From assembly GCA_027604005.1 (NCBI GenBank), contig JADGJT010000416.1, positions 5,012-18,241 on the forward strand: 13,230 nucleotides of DNA. Direction: 5' to 3'. Source of the DNA: Dinochytrium kinnereticum. Taxonomy: Eukaryota > Chytridiomycota > Chytridiomycetes > Chytridiales > Chytridiaceae. This document shows, piece by piece, positions 1 to 9,608 of the stretch (its first letter is position 1; the number at the start of each line of letters is the position of its first letter). The notes beneath the pieces are model-generated. The model did not search any database. It was not told the origin of the DNA and was given only the letters and a program-made list of their open reading frames with translations. Both the position numbers and the translations under genes were made by a program.

Positions 1-76
1 CCTGCCTCATCCAAAAACAACAGGCTCATAAACAAAAAAAAAACAAAAAAAAAAAACAAACCACTCCCGACACCCC
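1..76. other. Downstream flank of CDC24
   Basis: Short A-rich stretch after the CDC24 stop codon, with two A runs interrupted by single C residues (36-58). On the gene's own strand this is T-rich and is probably the start of the 3' untranslated region. There is no AATAAA in the part that is visible. Confidence 0.4.
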
Positions 77-3000
77 TTACTGAACATACAAATTCAGCAC
101 CCCCCTCTCCTTCGTACTCCTCCTAGCCAAATCAAAAGCCAGCGCAACATCATCATCCCCATTCACCCCAATCAAATCCCCATCCTCATCCCTGTACCTG
201 ATCCGAATCCTCCTCCCAAGATCAGCAGGGCTCTGAGCCCCACACAACCGAATCTTCCTCTCAATCCTCTCCTGCAGCTCCCCAAAGCTGGCCCCCTTGA
301 ACGGAATCGCGATCACAAACACGTCAGACTCATAATGCGTCCGAACCTTAAAGTACCCGGCACCTTGCGGTGTTGGTGGCGCTGGGCCGTCCGTCGAGGG
401 TGGCGCGGGAAGTGGAGCCGTTGGCGCGCGGCGCATCCCCGCAGGTGGGGCTTGTGGAAGGGGTTGGGAGGGTGGAGGACCGATAGGCCCGGATGACGGG
501 GGAGCGGGGAGTGGCATCTGTGGAGGGGCGGTCATGGGAGGTGGTTTGGGTGACCCTCCGTAACCGATGCTTGTTGGAGCAAGCGAAGGGGAACGGGTTA
601 AAGGAGCGGAGGGGGGAGGAGGAGGAGGTTGCTGTTGAGAATCTTGGTGATACTGAGAGTAAGGGTTGGCAGATTTGATGCTTGGAGAGTAGGCAGCGCG
701 TTGGTGCTGCTGCTGATTTGCTTGGAGGAATTGAGGGGTTGGGGGGGAGGTCGATGGGTAGCCGTTTTGGAATCCCTCAACATCTGGAACAGACGCTGAC
801 CTCCCGTAGGCACCAAGCTGCTGGGAGTTCTGTGGGATGGGTGGGACGGGTGGAGGAGGATGAGAAGGTGGTGGTGGACCTCTCCATCCTGGAGCGAAAG
901 GGTTCCCAGGAGTCACAGGGCTGACAACTCCGGTCGCCGCACCTCTCTCCTCATCCTGAACGGACGGCTTTCTTGAGGTGTTAATGTTGGGAACACCGCT
1001 GGCGAGTCCTCTCTGTCCTCCACTACCGTTCCCACCGTAAGAAGCGCTCTGCTGGTGTTGACTTCGACGCTGCTGCTGATACCCTCCCCCACCTCCCCCA
1101 CCATTGGCGCTCGGCCCAACACCCATGGGAATCTGATTGCCAGCAGCGAGTTTTGGCGACTGAGGGGTTGGGGAATCGTTGAAGCGAGAGAAATGCGATG
1201 GCATCTGCTGATGCTGCTGAGACGCAACACGTTGACGCTGCTGAGCGGCGTAATACTCATCATCTGAGAGGTCATCGTCAGAATACCCAGCCGGAGGTGG
1301 ACCCCCTGAAGCCGCGGCGGCGAGAGCAGCAGCCGTCGCGCTGAAAGTCCGCGTGGGGGGGGGAGGAAGGTTCACCCCTGCCTGACCACTACCATGACGA
1401 AAGTACCCGCCGTTCGAGGCCCCGCTGCCAATCACACCGGATGGCTGACCTCCCGGACTGTTTGTGTACCCTCGTCCAGTCGGGATGCCACCCTGACTCT
1501 GCTGCCTTGTCATGAGCGGTGAATGAGGTTCCGGCGTCACTTGCTGCTGATTCATAAAGCTGATGCTTCCCTCGGACGGGAAGCGACTGTGACCTGATGG
1601 CATGATGTACTGCGGCATCGGAGGAACCGGTGGCGGAGGGCTCTGACCACGTGCGTTCACGGAGGATGGATCAGGGGACGCTGTGATCCCCCTTTGGCCC
1701 TGGTAGTACCCATTGGGAGGCCCTGACACCATGTCGGCCTGAGACCCGTACCCACGTGACATTGCGAGCTGACTCTTCCGTTGCGGCGGCATGTTCGGCG
1801 GAGGAGGTTGCTGCTGCTGCTGGGGGTAGTAGTTGTGCGGGATGGAGCGGGATCGCGCGAGGGCGGGAGATTGGTAACCCCCTTGTTGCTGTTGCGGTCC
1901 ACCAGCACCACCAAAGTTTCCTGAATGGTTGCTCTCAAATGATGGACGGAAGCTGGATGCGGCGTAGGCAGAGTCTGGGTATTCATCGGTTGCGCCTCGA
2001 AGCTGACCGTTGTTGTTGTAAAGCAGTCCCAATGGGTTGGAGTTTGCGTCGGTTGATCCGGCCCTTCTACGAGTGCGATCCAACTCAACCTGCTTCTCAA
2101 GCCTCTCCTTCCAAAGCTTGACCTGCTCCTCGTTCCTGCATTTCAGGGAAAAGCTCTCCATGTCAACAACATCTTTCCAGAACACCTTGACGCCAAACAC
2201 GCCGATCGTCACGTCAGATGTGTCCTGGACGCCAGTGATGGAGTTGATGTAGATGTTTCCCTTCAGCGCGTATTGGGGGAGACCTGAATCTTTGTCGTTC
2301 TTTTTGCTCTTGCGCTTGGACTTGCCTATATCTTTGCAGCAGAGGAGGATACGCTCAAAGAGGTAAAGGTTGTACTCTCTTTCGGTGTCATTTGAAGTCA
2401 TGGGGAACTTGTCCGCCAAGAGCAGCTCACCGAAATCACTGGCTTGAAGGCCCTACAAATGAAATAGCGGTGTCAACAAGATGGCGCTTTTCAAAAAAAT
2501 CCTTCGAAGGCCGTCCCCATTATCCTGATGAGGATCATTTCACAAAATCAATCTCCCCAATCATATCCTTATAAGAACTTGCCATGGCAACTTTCCGCCA
2601 GCTAAACAAGCAAAAAAAAGAAAAAAGAATAGAAAAAAAAAAGAACAAACCTTCCAATCCTCAACCCTTTCAATCAACTCATTCTTCATATTTCGATTCT
2701 CCTCAACCCTTTTCTGCTCATTCACACTCTCCGTAACCCTCTTAATCGCATCCAACCCTTCCTTCAACTCATCCATATAAGGGTAAGGCGTGTTCTGAGA
2801 TAACTTCACAAGCTCCTGCAACAGAAGCGGATACTTGCACACCCTCTGAACTGGTTTAATTAGGTACGATTGCAGCATGTGGGGTGGGATGATGTTGGAT
2901 AGTTTCTGTTCAAGGTGTGGGTCATAGGTCAGGTTTATGGTTTTGATGGCCTGTTTGTGAGAACTTACCCCGAGTTTATCAGCTTCTGCCAGGGCAAAGT

Positions 3001-4519
3001 TGGTGGCAAATTGGTAGTTTGCGCAAAAGGCGTGGTAGACTGAGAAGAATTCCTCCTATTATACGATACGCGGAAGAGTTGGTTTTGGAAAGATCCCAAG
3101 CGCGTTAGATAAAAAAAAAATTGGAGGTGAATTGAAAAATAGGGGGGAAAAGAAACAAACACACGGGGATTTAGGCACAATGAGATCAACAGTATCTCAA
3201 ATTTTTTTTTTAAGACCAAGAAGAAGAAAAAAGAAAGAAAAAGAAAGAAAAGAAAAAAAGAAAGAAAGAAAAAAAGAAAAAAAGAAGAGAAAATAAAAAG
3301 AGAACACCCACATTCATGATAAACAACTGTCCAATCCTCTGCTCGTTGGTCGGCAAAGAAAGCGTGCTCTCCATCGCGATCAAGAACCTTCTCTGAAAGT
3401 CCAAGAGCTCATCCAAATTGGCAAACAAGGAATGGACGCCATCCCTCGTCAAAATGTTCTGATGCATCAGCTCCTTCTCATAATTCTGAAGAGCCTCAAG
3501 ATCATGAATGTACTTTCGCTCCGTGTCAATCAGCTCGCTGACGAGCTTGGATCGGTTGTCGGTGGGGGCGTCCACTTCTTGAGTCGGGATGGAGAAGGGG
3601 AGAGATCGCTTGGGTGGGAGACCTCCGCGCGCCTCAATCTTTTCAACTACCGTGTTGACGGTTTTCATGACCTTGGGAGGAAAGGGGTTAATTCTGTTCT
3701 TCACCGCATGCAAGTGCAAGCATGTACCTTGACGAATCCATTGGTGTCGTCCTTGTAGAGTTCCGAGATGGAGAACACATCCTTCTCTGATAACCCCAGA
3801 TCATTCTTGCAAGCAACGATAAAGTGGTAAACATTGTCCTTACAAACGTTGGTGTACTTTGGCGGTCGAATCGCCGAGACATCCGAAACATTCAGAGGCG
3901 TCCTTGGGTTCAACTGATTGTACAGCATACACAACGGGGCTCCAAGCCTAAAGCACCCCCACAGGATCGCCACAGGATCAATGAGCGGCGGCGGATCAGT
4001 CTGGTACATATCGATCCCATCAGGAAAAAGGTAGAACTCAAACAACGGGAACCCGTAAAGCTTCTCGATCAAAGACATGCACGACTGAAAGAGGGACTTT
4101 ACAGGCGCTGTTGCGGGCTTGAAAGGGGTGGGGAGTCCGACCTCCATGACCCCGCCCCCGCTGTTGTTGTTGATGATGGAGGGCATGGGAGGCACCGCTG
4201 AAACGGGGGTTGGGACATCATGCATCGAAGGCCGTCTCTGTACATCCGTGTTGAGGGCGGTGAGGGAAGCTGATGATCCACTCGGATGAAGGCCAAAGTT
4301 TGTGGGACGTCGTCCCAGCTGAGGGCCACCTCCCACACCTCCTCCACCGCCAGGGCCAATGAACCCGGCACCGAGAGCAAGAGGACCCGATATATTCGAG
4401 TCTCCTTGCTGCTGCTGCTGGTGCATGTATGGATCTTGTCCCGGATAGCTTGACGAAGAGTTGTTTCTGGCTGGGGGAAAGTTCTGCTGTGGTCCACCTC
4501 CCATCATGAAATTATCCAT
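77..4519 (-). CDS. CDC24: Cdc24-type Rho/Cdc42 guanine-nucleotide exchange factor, complete, five exons
   Basis: The product activates Cdc42 at sites of polarised growth by GDP/GTP exchange. My exons are 4519-3728, 3671-3312, 3055-2969, 2905-2651 and 2452-77 (TAA stop), all joined in phase 0, giving about 1289 residues. Visible order: Gln/Gly-rich N-terminus; CH-like region from about 141 to 285 (SLIEKLYGFPLFEFYLFPDG, then NGFVKVMKTVN across the first splice); DH domain about 304-490 (ELIDTERKYIHDLE, LLDFQRRFL, SYLIKPVQRVCKYPLLLQEL); PH domain about 499-620 (FGELLLADKF, EREYNLYLFERILLCC); a low-complexity Q/P/G/S linker of about 575 residues; and a C-terminal PB1 domain, 1198-1289. The PB1 acidic motif (YRDEDGDLI, then GDDDV) is of the type that binds a basic PB1 partner such as the Bem1/Scd2 scaffold. 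At 854 residues yeast Cdc24 is shorter; the linker accounts for the difference. Family identity is very secure; exon borders are inferred from splice consensus and domain continuity. Confidence 0.95.
2906..2968 (-). other. 63-nt stop-free intron in the CDC24 DH domain
   Basis: On the minus strand this segment starts GTAAGT and ends GAACAG. It is a multiple of three and contains no in-frame stop, so it can be read straight through as 21 residues (VSSHKQAIK and onward). I call it an intron because removing it brings the DH stretch between FCANYQ and SYLIKPVQR to about the spacing usual in Cdc24 proteins, whereas keeping it makes that loop about 20 residues too long. CCTGACC near the 3' end is a possible branch site. 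A coding insertion remains possible. Confidence 0.65.
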
Positions 4520-4540
4520 ACCCTATCTATCGGGATCAGG

Positions 4541-4660
4541 CGATGGATGGATGGGTGGATGGATGGAGGGGTGTTGGTGAGGATCAAGCAATGGGTAGGT
4601 TGCTGGATGGGTGGATGTGTTAATGGATGGATGGATGGGTCAATGGATGGATGGATGGGT
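4541..4660. repeat. GGAT tetranucleotide satellite in the CDC24 leader or promoter
   Basis: Imperfect tandem copies of GGAT with GGGT variants form three blocks (about 4541-4570, 4605-4622 and 4624-4660), separated by short unrelated spacers. The array begins about 20 bases upstream of the CDC24 start codon, so it lies in the 5' untranslated region or core promoter, where it reads as CCAT/ATCC repeats on the gene strand. Confidence 0.85.
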
Positions 4661-5971
4661 GTTGAGTGAGGGGCAACCAGAAATAGACGGGCAGCGAGTA
4701 GTACCTGTGGTGGTGAGAGAAAAAGACACAGGCAGCAGGCAGCAGAAAGAAGGAGAAGAAAGGAACACACAAATAATACAAAAGAATATTATTTCATATG
4801 TATATGTATTATTCAATAATAATGCGTGTGTGACTGTCTGTCTGTCTGCGTGTGGTTTGTGATTTATTATTGTTTTTACTTAATTTGTTTGGCAGCACAC
4901 ACACGCCGTGAGATTTCCAGCAATAATTATTAAGCATTTTATCTATTTTGGCTGTGCAACTCCATGAATTTCCTGAACCTGCAGCAGACTGTGCACATAG
5001 ATAGATGCCGTGTTTTTGAACAGTGTGAAGATTCCGGCTTTGGCAACTCCTGAAGAAACAAATACAAATTCTGCACGGCATGAATAGTTACGCGCGTTCC
5101 CACGGCCAGCGGCTGGAGGCAGAAGGTCTAGGAGGGTGCCGAAAAGGTGTTTGAAGCCATTCGATGTTGAATGGATGTTACGGTTTTGACCCACGAAACA
5201 AAGGAAAAAGGAAGGAAGCAAGGCTCATGAAGTGAGGATCCAATCTAATGTAGCGGTGGCAACGAACCTGGTCCGCCAGAACTTCATCCACATACCGTGG
5301 CCTTGTAGAATGGAGATGTGCCATGGTGTTTTGGTTATTCGTGCGCTTACTCTTTCCAAGAGATGGCAAGCAACAAGGCCAATAGCGTGACCATCAGACC
5401 TAATAAAGTCTTCCCGTCATTCTTGTCATCAAACACATCCATTCCATCATGTTCTGGACTCCACCCCGTCATCAACGTGGGGTGAATGGGACTTGACAAA
5501 TTCTGCGTTGTGTGGGCGCTCATTTTCCACGCTTCTGCAGGAAATCCACCCCCATGAAAGTGAATATTTTTCTACAGCATTCTACAGTGTTTTCCAGGAA
5601 TCTACAGGTGGTCCAAAAATGCAACCAAACAATGGAAAATTATGTGCACAAATCCGCAGGAATTTGTAGTAACCGCTAAACGTATGTGCAACCTTGCCAG
5701 AAATTTCTTATTTCAAACACATCCTTTTTCAAGTTGCTTGCAAGTTGGTGCAGAATGCGAAATCTTCAGGGGCATGCCAAACACTGATTTTTCATGCAGA
5801 ATTTTATAATTATGATTTTTCAGGGAGTTTGCAGTTTTTTATTTACTCGTGTACAACATCAACAACACAACAGCAAATGGAAGCCACCGAACATTCGATT
5901 CGATGTGTGTTATTTATTGCTGATTATTATTTGCTTATTCTGATAATTAAAATAGCAATAATCAGACTATT
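4661..5971. other. Intergenic DNA upstream of CDC24, no gene seen
   Basis: This stretch probably holds the CDC24 promoter. It has a short TCTG repeat (4831-4846), an exact inverted repeat TATTATT-C-AATAATA at 4807-4821, three copies of TCTACAG between about 5572 and 5608, and a 9-bp inverted repeat CTGATTATT / AATAATCAG (5920-5928 and 5957-5965). Open frames here are short, lack family features and do not join by good splice sites. Confidence 0.5.
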
Positions 5972-6088
5972 GAATTGCTAACGGAAAGCTACCTGCCTCA
6001 ATACTCGTCTCTTTTACCGCCCTTTCCATGTGTGAAGAGATGATACTTTTCCTTTTTTTTTTTTTTGTCTCTTTTGCGTTAGCAATTC
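5972..6088. repeat. 117-bp segment bounded by a perfect 12-bp inverted repeat
   Basis: GAATTGCTAACG at 5972-5983 is matched exactly by CGTTAGCAATTC at 6077-6088. The enclosed 93 bases include a long T run (about 6052-6066). A second, shorter inverted repeat, ACGTGAAA / TTTCACGT (6091-6098 and 6116-6123), follows directly. I see no flanking target-site duplication, so a MITE origin is not supported; a structured RNA or a paired binding site is equally possible. Confidence 0.5.
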
Positions 6089-7117
6089 CTACGTGAAAGT
6101 AATGCAGTTTGACTTTTTCACGTGTGTTGGACGGTGGCGGTCCGGTCCGTAAGGTTCAAGGAAAATATATTTTGAATAAAGAGAGATGTCAACAGGTGCT
6201 CTAGTGAGTCAAGCTCATCAGTAGGCACAGGCCAGGCTACTTATGGTCCTGTTGCTGCTGGCTGCTCAGACGAGCTCATCGTCACTTTGGCTCTTGAGGC
6301 GAAGCGTGTCATCGCCCCATGGGTACCAGGTGCCTCTGAGGCTGTGATATACTCGAGGAGTAGCTTGATGATATGACACCACCAGCGACAATTGGGGAAT
6401 GCTTGAGTTCTGGGCCCTTGGTAGAGCGTGGGTCATGTTACCACCTAAAGTAACGCCTAGACGCATTGCCTTACGCGTCATAAACAGCAATATGCAGTTT
6501 AATCGTTGAGTCCTTCTTGATATGCCTTTTCAAAATCCCTTACAATGCTCAATTATTTGAATTTGCTTATTCGTGCCTTTCATTTTTATTACTGTTATTG
6601 TTGATGAAGCGTGTTGGATATCAGCCTTCAAAAAACATTGCTTTAAGCTCAAACGTACTTGCTGCTTCTGAAGGTTTGTCTCAAAGTCTGGCCACACTCT
6701 TTTTTAACTCGCAATGAAACTTTGGAAGAAAATTGATATTGTGACCTCATTCCTCCGTTTTTCCCTAACACCTCGTTACTTTTCAAGAGGAATATGGCTC
6801 GTCTTCAAGAATTCTAAAACCTCAACAGCCGTGACGCTTCCTGTCATTAATAATCTTACACTCTTCACCAAATTGATAGATAAATAAATATACATTTTCA
6901 ATTCCTGTCCTTTAATGAGGGGAGATTCAAAAACGGTGACTTTGAAAATTAAGAGTGCAAACATTCACAAAGATTTTCAAGTCCCTTTTTATAATAGGGC
7001 AGGCTGGACCATTCCCCTAGCGACAGAATAAGTCTGGATTCGAGACTATTAGTCTATATGGATGTTTGAACAGAGTATTTAACAATTCAAATAATCAACA
7101 AATTAATTAATAATAAT
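6089..7117. other. Intergenic DNA downstream of the GTPase-like gene, no gene seen
   Basis: From about 6170 to 6490 the base composition is balanced and both strands have open frames of about 66 to 74 codons (plus strand to 6375; minus strand 6490-6266). They overlap antisense and match nothing I recognise, so neither is called. From about 6490 to 7117 the DNA is AT-rich and includes what should be the 3' untranslated region of the gene ending at 7118. An ATTAAA on the minus strand near 6911-6916 is a weak candidate polyadenylation signal. Confidence 0.4.
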
Positions 7118-8474
7118 CTATTCCCTCTTTCCACTCTCAACTCCCTGCCGCCCATGCTGCTGCTGCTGCCGCCCAAGCCAGCGCATACCTGCTCGTCCCA
7201 GTGTTAGTATCACACGGTGCTTATGCCTCCCGCTCACCTTGCTGGTACCCTCTGTCCTCTCGCACAGACACGGGGAACAGCTCTATCGCGCTGCCGTACG
7301 TGCGCGCACGCTCCTTGCCCCCCATGTCCAGTCCAAGGGCCTCCGCGAGCCGTCTCACATCCACAGCCTCCTTGGCATCGCTCTTGGTCCCAAACACCGC
7401 GCATGGCTTGCCTGCAAGATCAGGGTCCTGAAGGAGTTTCTGTGGTTTGATTAGAGAAGGCAAAAAGAGAAAAGAAGTGGAAAGGAAAAAGTTGTGTTCA
7501 GACGACGGTGAACCCTCCCCCCCCCCCCTATTTTTATTTTTTTTTTTTTGAATTTTTCTATTTTTTATGAAGTATGGCTGGCTTACCTGGAACTCTTCCT
7601 TGGCTTTTGGGAATTGTGATGGATTTGACAGGTCCACGACGAACACATACATTTCTGCAGACTTTTTGAATTCTGGGACTATAATGTCATAGTCTATGGC
7701 GTCGATTGAATAAGAGGTTGATGCATGCTCTGCGACTGGCAAATGGATGTGGAAAGAAGAACTGCAAGGAGAATAAACGATACCAACATGGAGATCCAAG
7801 GTACTGATTTGCGTCCAGTATGTAGCATAGCTTGCCAGCGATCGAAGAGTACTCGGGCTCTATGACATACACAATAAAAGATGGGCAGAAACACAAAGTT
7901 AGGGAACAATGAAAGGGGGTGGGGGCTCCAGGATCATGCTATTTCCCTGGACCAGCGATTTTAGAGCGCCAAGCCTCTTTCCGTCCGTCTTTCCATAAAA
8001 CCCCAAGCAAACATCATCAAAAGAGAGGACAGAAACCCTCGAAAAATACATCTTCCCCCCCCCCCAAAGAGAAAACCCTCACCGAAAGAAAAAGAAAGGA
8101 AAAAAAAAGCCAGCATCTCCTCCAAAACCTATCCTGATAAGAAAACCCCCATCCTCAAAAGAGTCAGCTCACCGTAAATCTTTTTCGCATTGGGATCAAA
8201 CGGCGCCTGATGCAACAACTTTCTCAGCAAAGCGGTCGTCCCTGCCTTTGGCATACCAAACAGAATAACATGACTGGTGTTATACGAATCTGCAGAGAGA
8301 AAATGTTAATCAGCCATCACAGTCCAGGTTCCCCCCCCCCCCGGATCGATGCTTACGAATGCAGAAGTAGATCCCAAATACGACGGCTAGCAGAACCAGT
8401 GCTGGGATGATGAGGTGCATGATCTCATTGAGATGTTCGATCGTTCGTTCGTCTCTCCAGAATGAGGCTGCCAT
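7118..8474 (-). CDS. Membrane-anchored Arf/SR-beta-like GTPase-fold protein with degenerate nucleotide-binding motifs, six exons
   Basis: Exons: 8474-8357, 8289-8173, 7859-7805, 7761-7587, 7439-7238 and 7188-7118 (TAG stop), giving 245 residues with phases that close exactly. Residues 20-39 form one hydrophobic helix, so the protein is probably a signal anchor with a cytosolic GTPase-like domain, as in SRP receptor beta or ARL10. The Arf signature is clear in the second half: EMYVFVVDLSNPSQF, KEEFQKLLQDPDLAGKP, AVFGTKSD, RLAEALGLD and GYQQGMRWL. The key motifs are changed. The P-loop is G51-x4-G56-T57-T58 with Thr in place of the catalytic Lys; the DxxGQ motif reads DAIDY (117-121), so Gly and Gln are lost; NKxD reads TKSD (173-176). 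Residue-level loss is seen in the sequence; loss of GTP binding is inference. The ATG at 8474 was chosen because the anchor follows it and it has a purine at -3; the frame stays open upstream, to an ATG near 8819. SRP receptor beta is the main alternative name. Confidence 0.8.
7189..7237 (-). other. 49-nt intron with canonical TACTAAC branch site
   Basis: This last intron of the GTPase-like gene starts GTGAGC and ends GAGCAG, with TACTAAC about 15 bases before the acceptor. It sets the splicing grammar for this genome and fixes the true C-terminus: without splicing the frame ends a few codons into the intron (stop at 7221), while splicing restores the Arf-like GYQQGMRWL helix. Confidence 0.85.
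7517..7528. repeat. C12 run (G12 on the gene strand) in intron 4 of the GTPase-like gene
   Basis: Twelve consecutive C on the plus strand, next to an AT-rich T tract, within the 147-nt intron 7586-7440. Confidence 0.95.
8055..8065. repeat. C11 run (G11 on the gene strand) in intron 2 of the GTPase-like gene
   Basis: Eleven consecutive C on the plus strand within the 313-nt intron 8172-7860. The same intron also has G clusters on the plus strand near 7915-7924. Confidence 0.95.
8331..8342. repeat. C12 run (G12 on the gene strand) in intron 1 of the GTPase-like gene
   Basis: Twelve consecutive C on the plus strand, starting 14 bases after the donor of the 67-nt intron 8356-8290. Confidence 0.95.
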
Positions 8475-9600
8475 CTCGCTTGGGGGAGAGGGGGGAGGGG
8501 ATATGGGTTGGATGGAGAAAGGCTCCTTCTGCCTGGCTTGTCGCCACAAACTGGAAATTTCTGTGACAAGACCTTCTTCAGGTTGGAGGCTTGGATGGAT
8601 GGCAGGCTCATCAGAAGACACACAGGGATGCTTGAATACTTTAGTTTGCGCGGGAAAACACCATCGCCAGCTCCTCCTCAAAGTCAACAAAAACTTGTGA
8701 GGATCTCTGGCCACATCCATATGCAGATGTGTCCAAAAATCATGAACAGGAGAGAGTAAGAATCCCAAGAGTTTAAGCACCCCATTCCCTTTCTTTAAAA
8801 GAATCCTCCACCCCATCATTCATCGAGAACACACCTTCCCCCCACATGGATGAGAGCTTCTCTGCGTTACATAGGCTCTGAGGAAGGCTCAAGCACAATG
8901 TCGTTGGTAGATGGCAAGGGAGTTGGGATTATGTAGAAGGTCTTCCGTTTGCTTCTTTCGGCAATGTTGGTCATGTTGGTCGCTCTTGATCAGTGCGCCG
9001 TTTATTTGATGAGAGAAGGGATGTTCTGGTGGTCCGTGGTAAGCATTTCCTACTCTATTTAAAAAACACTTGTTATCATACATTTGAAACATTTACCACA
9101 TTTACACCCGTTGTTGCCAAAGTTATCTCTGGTAAAAGCCATCGTAACGAAAGCAAAGGCCAACCTCCAAACTTGTTATTGGGTTGTTATCTTGACACAC
9201 TTTGTTGTCTGGAAACATTTACATTCATTATCTTGGCAACGTGTGAACTATCACGTTCTGTCCTCGATTTCACAGGTAGGGTTTAACTTTATATGCGGCC
9301 AACGTGCTTGAACACATCATCTTTTCCCACACGCCTTTACGAGTTTATTCACTGTACATTACCCACCTTCCCTGTCAATAGACGATGTCGTTTAACAGAG
9401 CTCAATCCCCGTCTTTCCTGTTCTTTCCCTAGAGTTCTCAAATCTGTAATGACTTCTTTTATCTTTTTTTTTCTATCTCCATAAGGGGGTTTTTTTTTTG
9501 AGTGGCCTGCATTTTGACGTCCCCCCATTGGTAAACTCGCCTCCTACGACCCCGGTAATCATCCATCCGTTCTTGGTCAAAACCCGCTGTTAATAAATAA
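8475..9600. other. Intergenic DNA upstream of the GTPase-like gene, no gene seen
   Basis: The part next to 8475 is probably its promoter and 5' leader. On the minus strand the coding frame stays open to about 8819, but the extra 115 residues have no recognisable domain and would precede the membrane anchor. Plus-strand frames at 8993-9311 are low in complexity, overlap each other and have no family features. Confidence 0.4.
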
Positions 9601-9601
9601 G

Positions 9602-9607
9602 TTTATT
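9602..9607 (-). terminator. Candidate polyadenylation signal AATAAA (minus strand)
   Basis: AATAAA reads on the minus strand 131 bases downstream of the stop codon at 9738. It supports the idea that a minus-strand transcript ends here. The hexamer is common in AT-rich DNA, so this alone is weak. Confidence 0.4.
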
Positions 9608-9608
9608 G

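Noticed and set aside
195..212. ACCTGATCC, resembling part of a TPP riboswitch
   Set aside because: It lies inside the PB1 coding sequence on the opposite strand, without the other conserved elements.
598..2121. Frames of 61 to 147 codons on both strands inside the last CDC24 exon
   Set aside because: They are shadows of the low-complexity, Gln/Pro-rich linker; repeated codons keep the other frames open.
2951..2968. An 18-nt intron (GTAAGT to the first CAG)
   Set aside because: It is too short for a fungal spliceosomal intron. The 63-nt version with the same donor fits the size range and the DH-domain length better.
5972..6088. MITE or other transposon
   Set aside because: There is an inverted repeat but no visible target-site duplication, no second copy in the window and no transposase remnant.
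6266..6490. Minus-strand 74-codon frame and an antisense plus-strand frame ending at 6375
   Set aside because: The two overlap antisense with no family signature and no splice partners. They are noted in the intergenic entry only.
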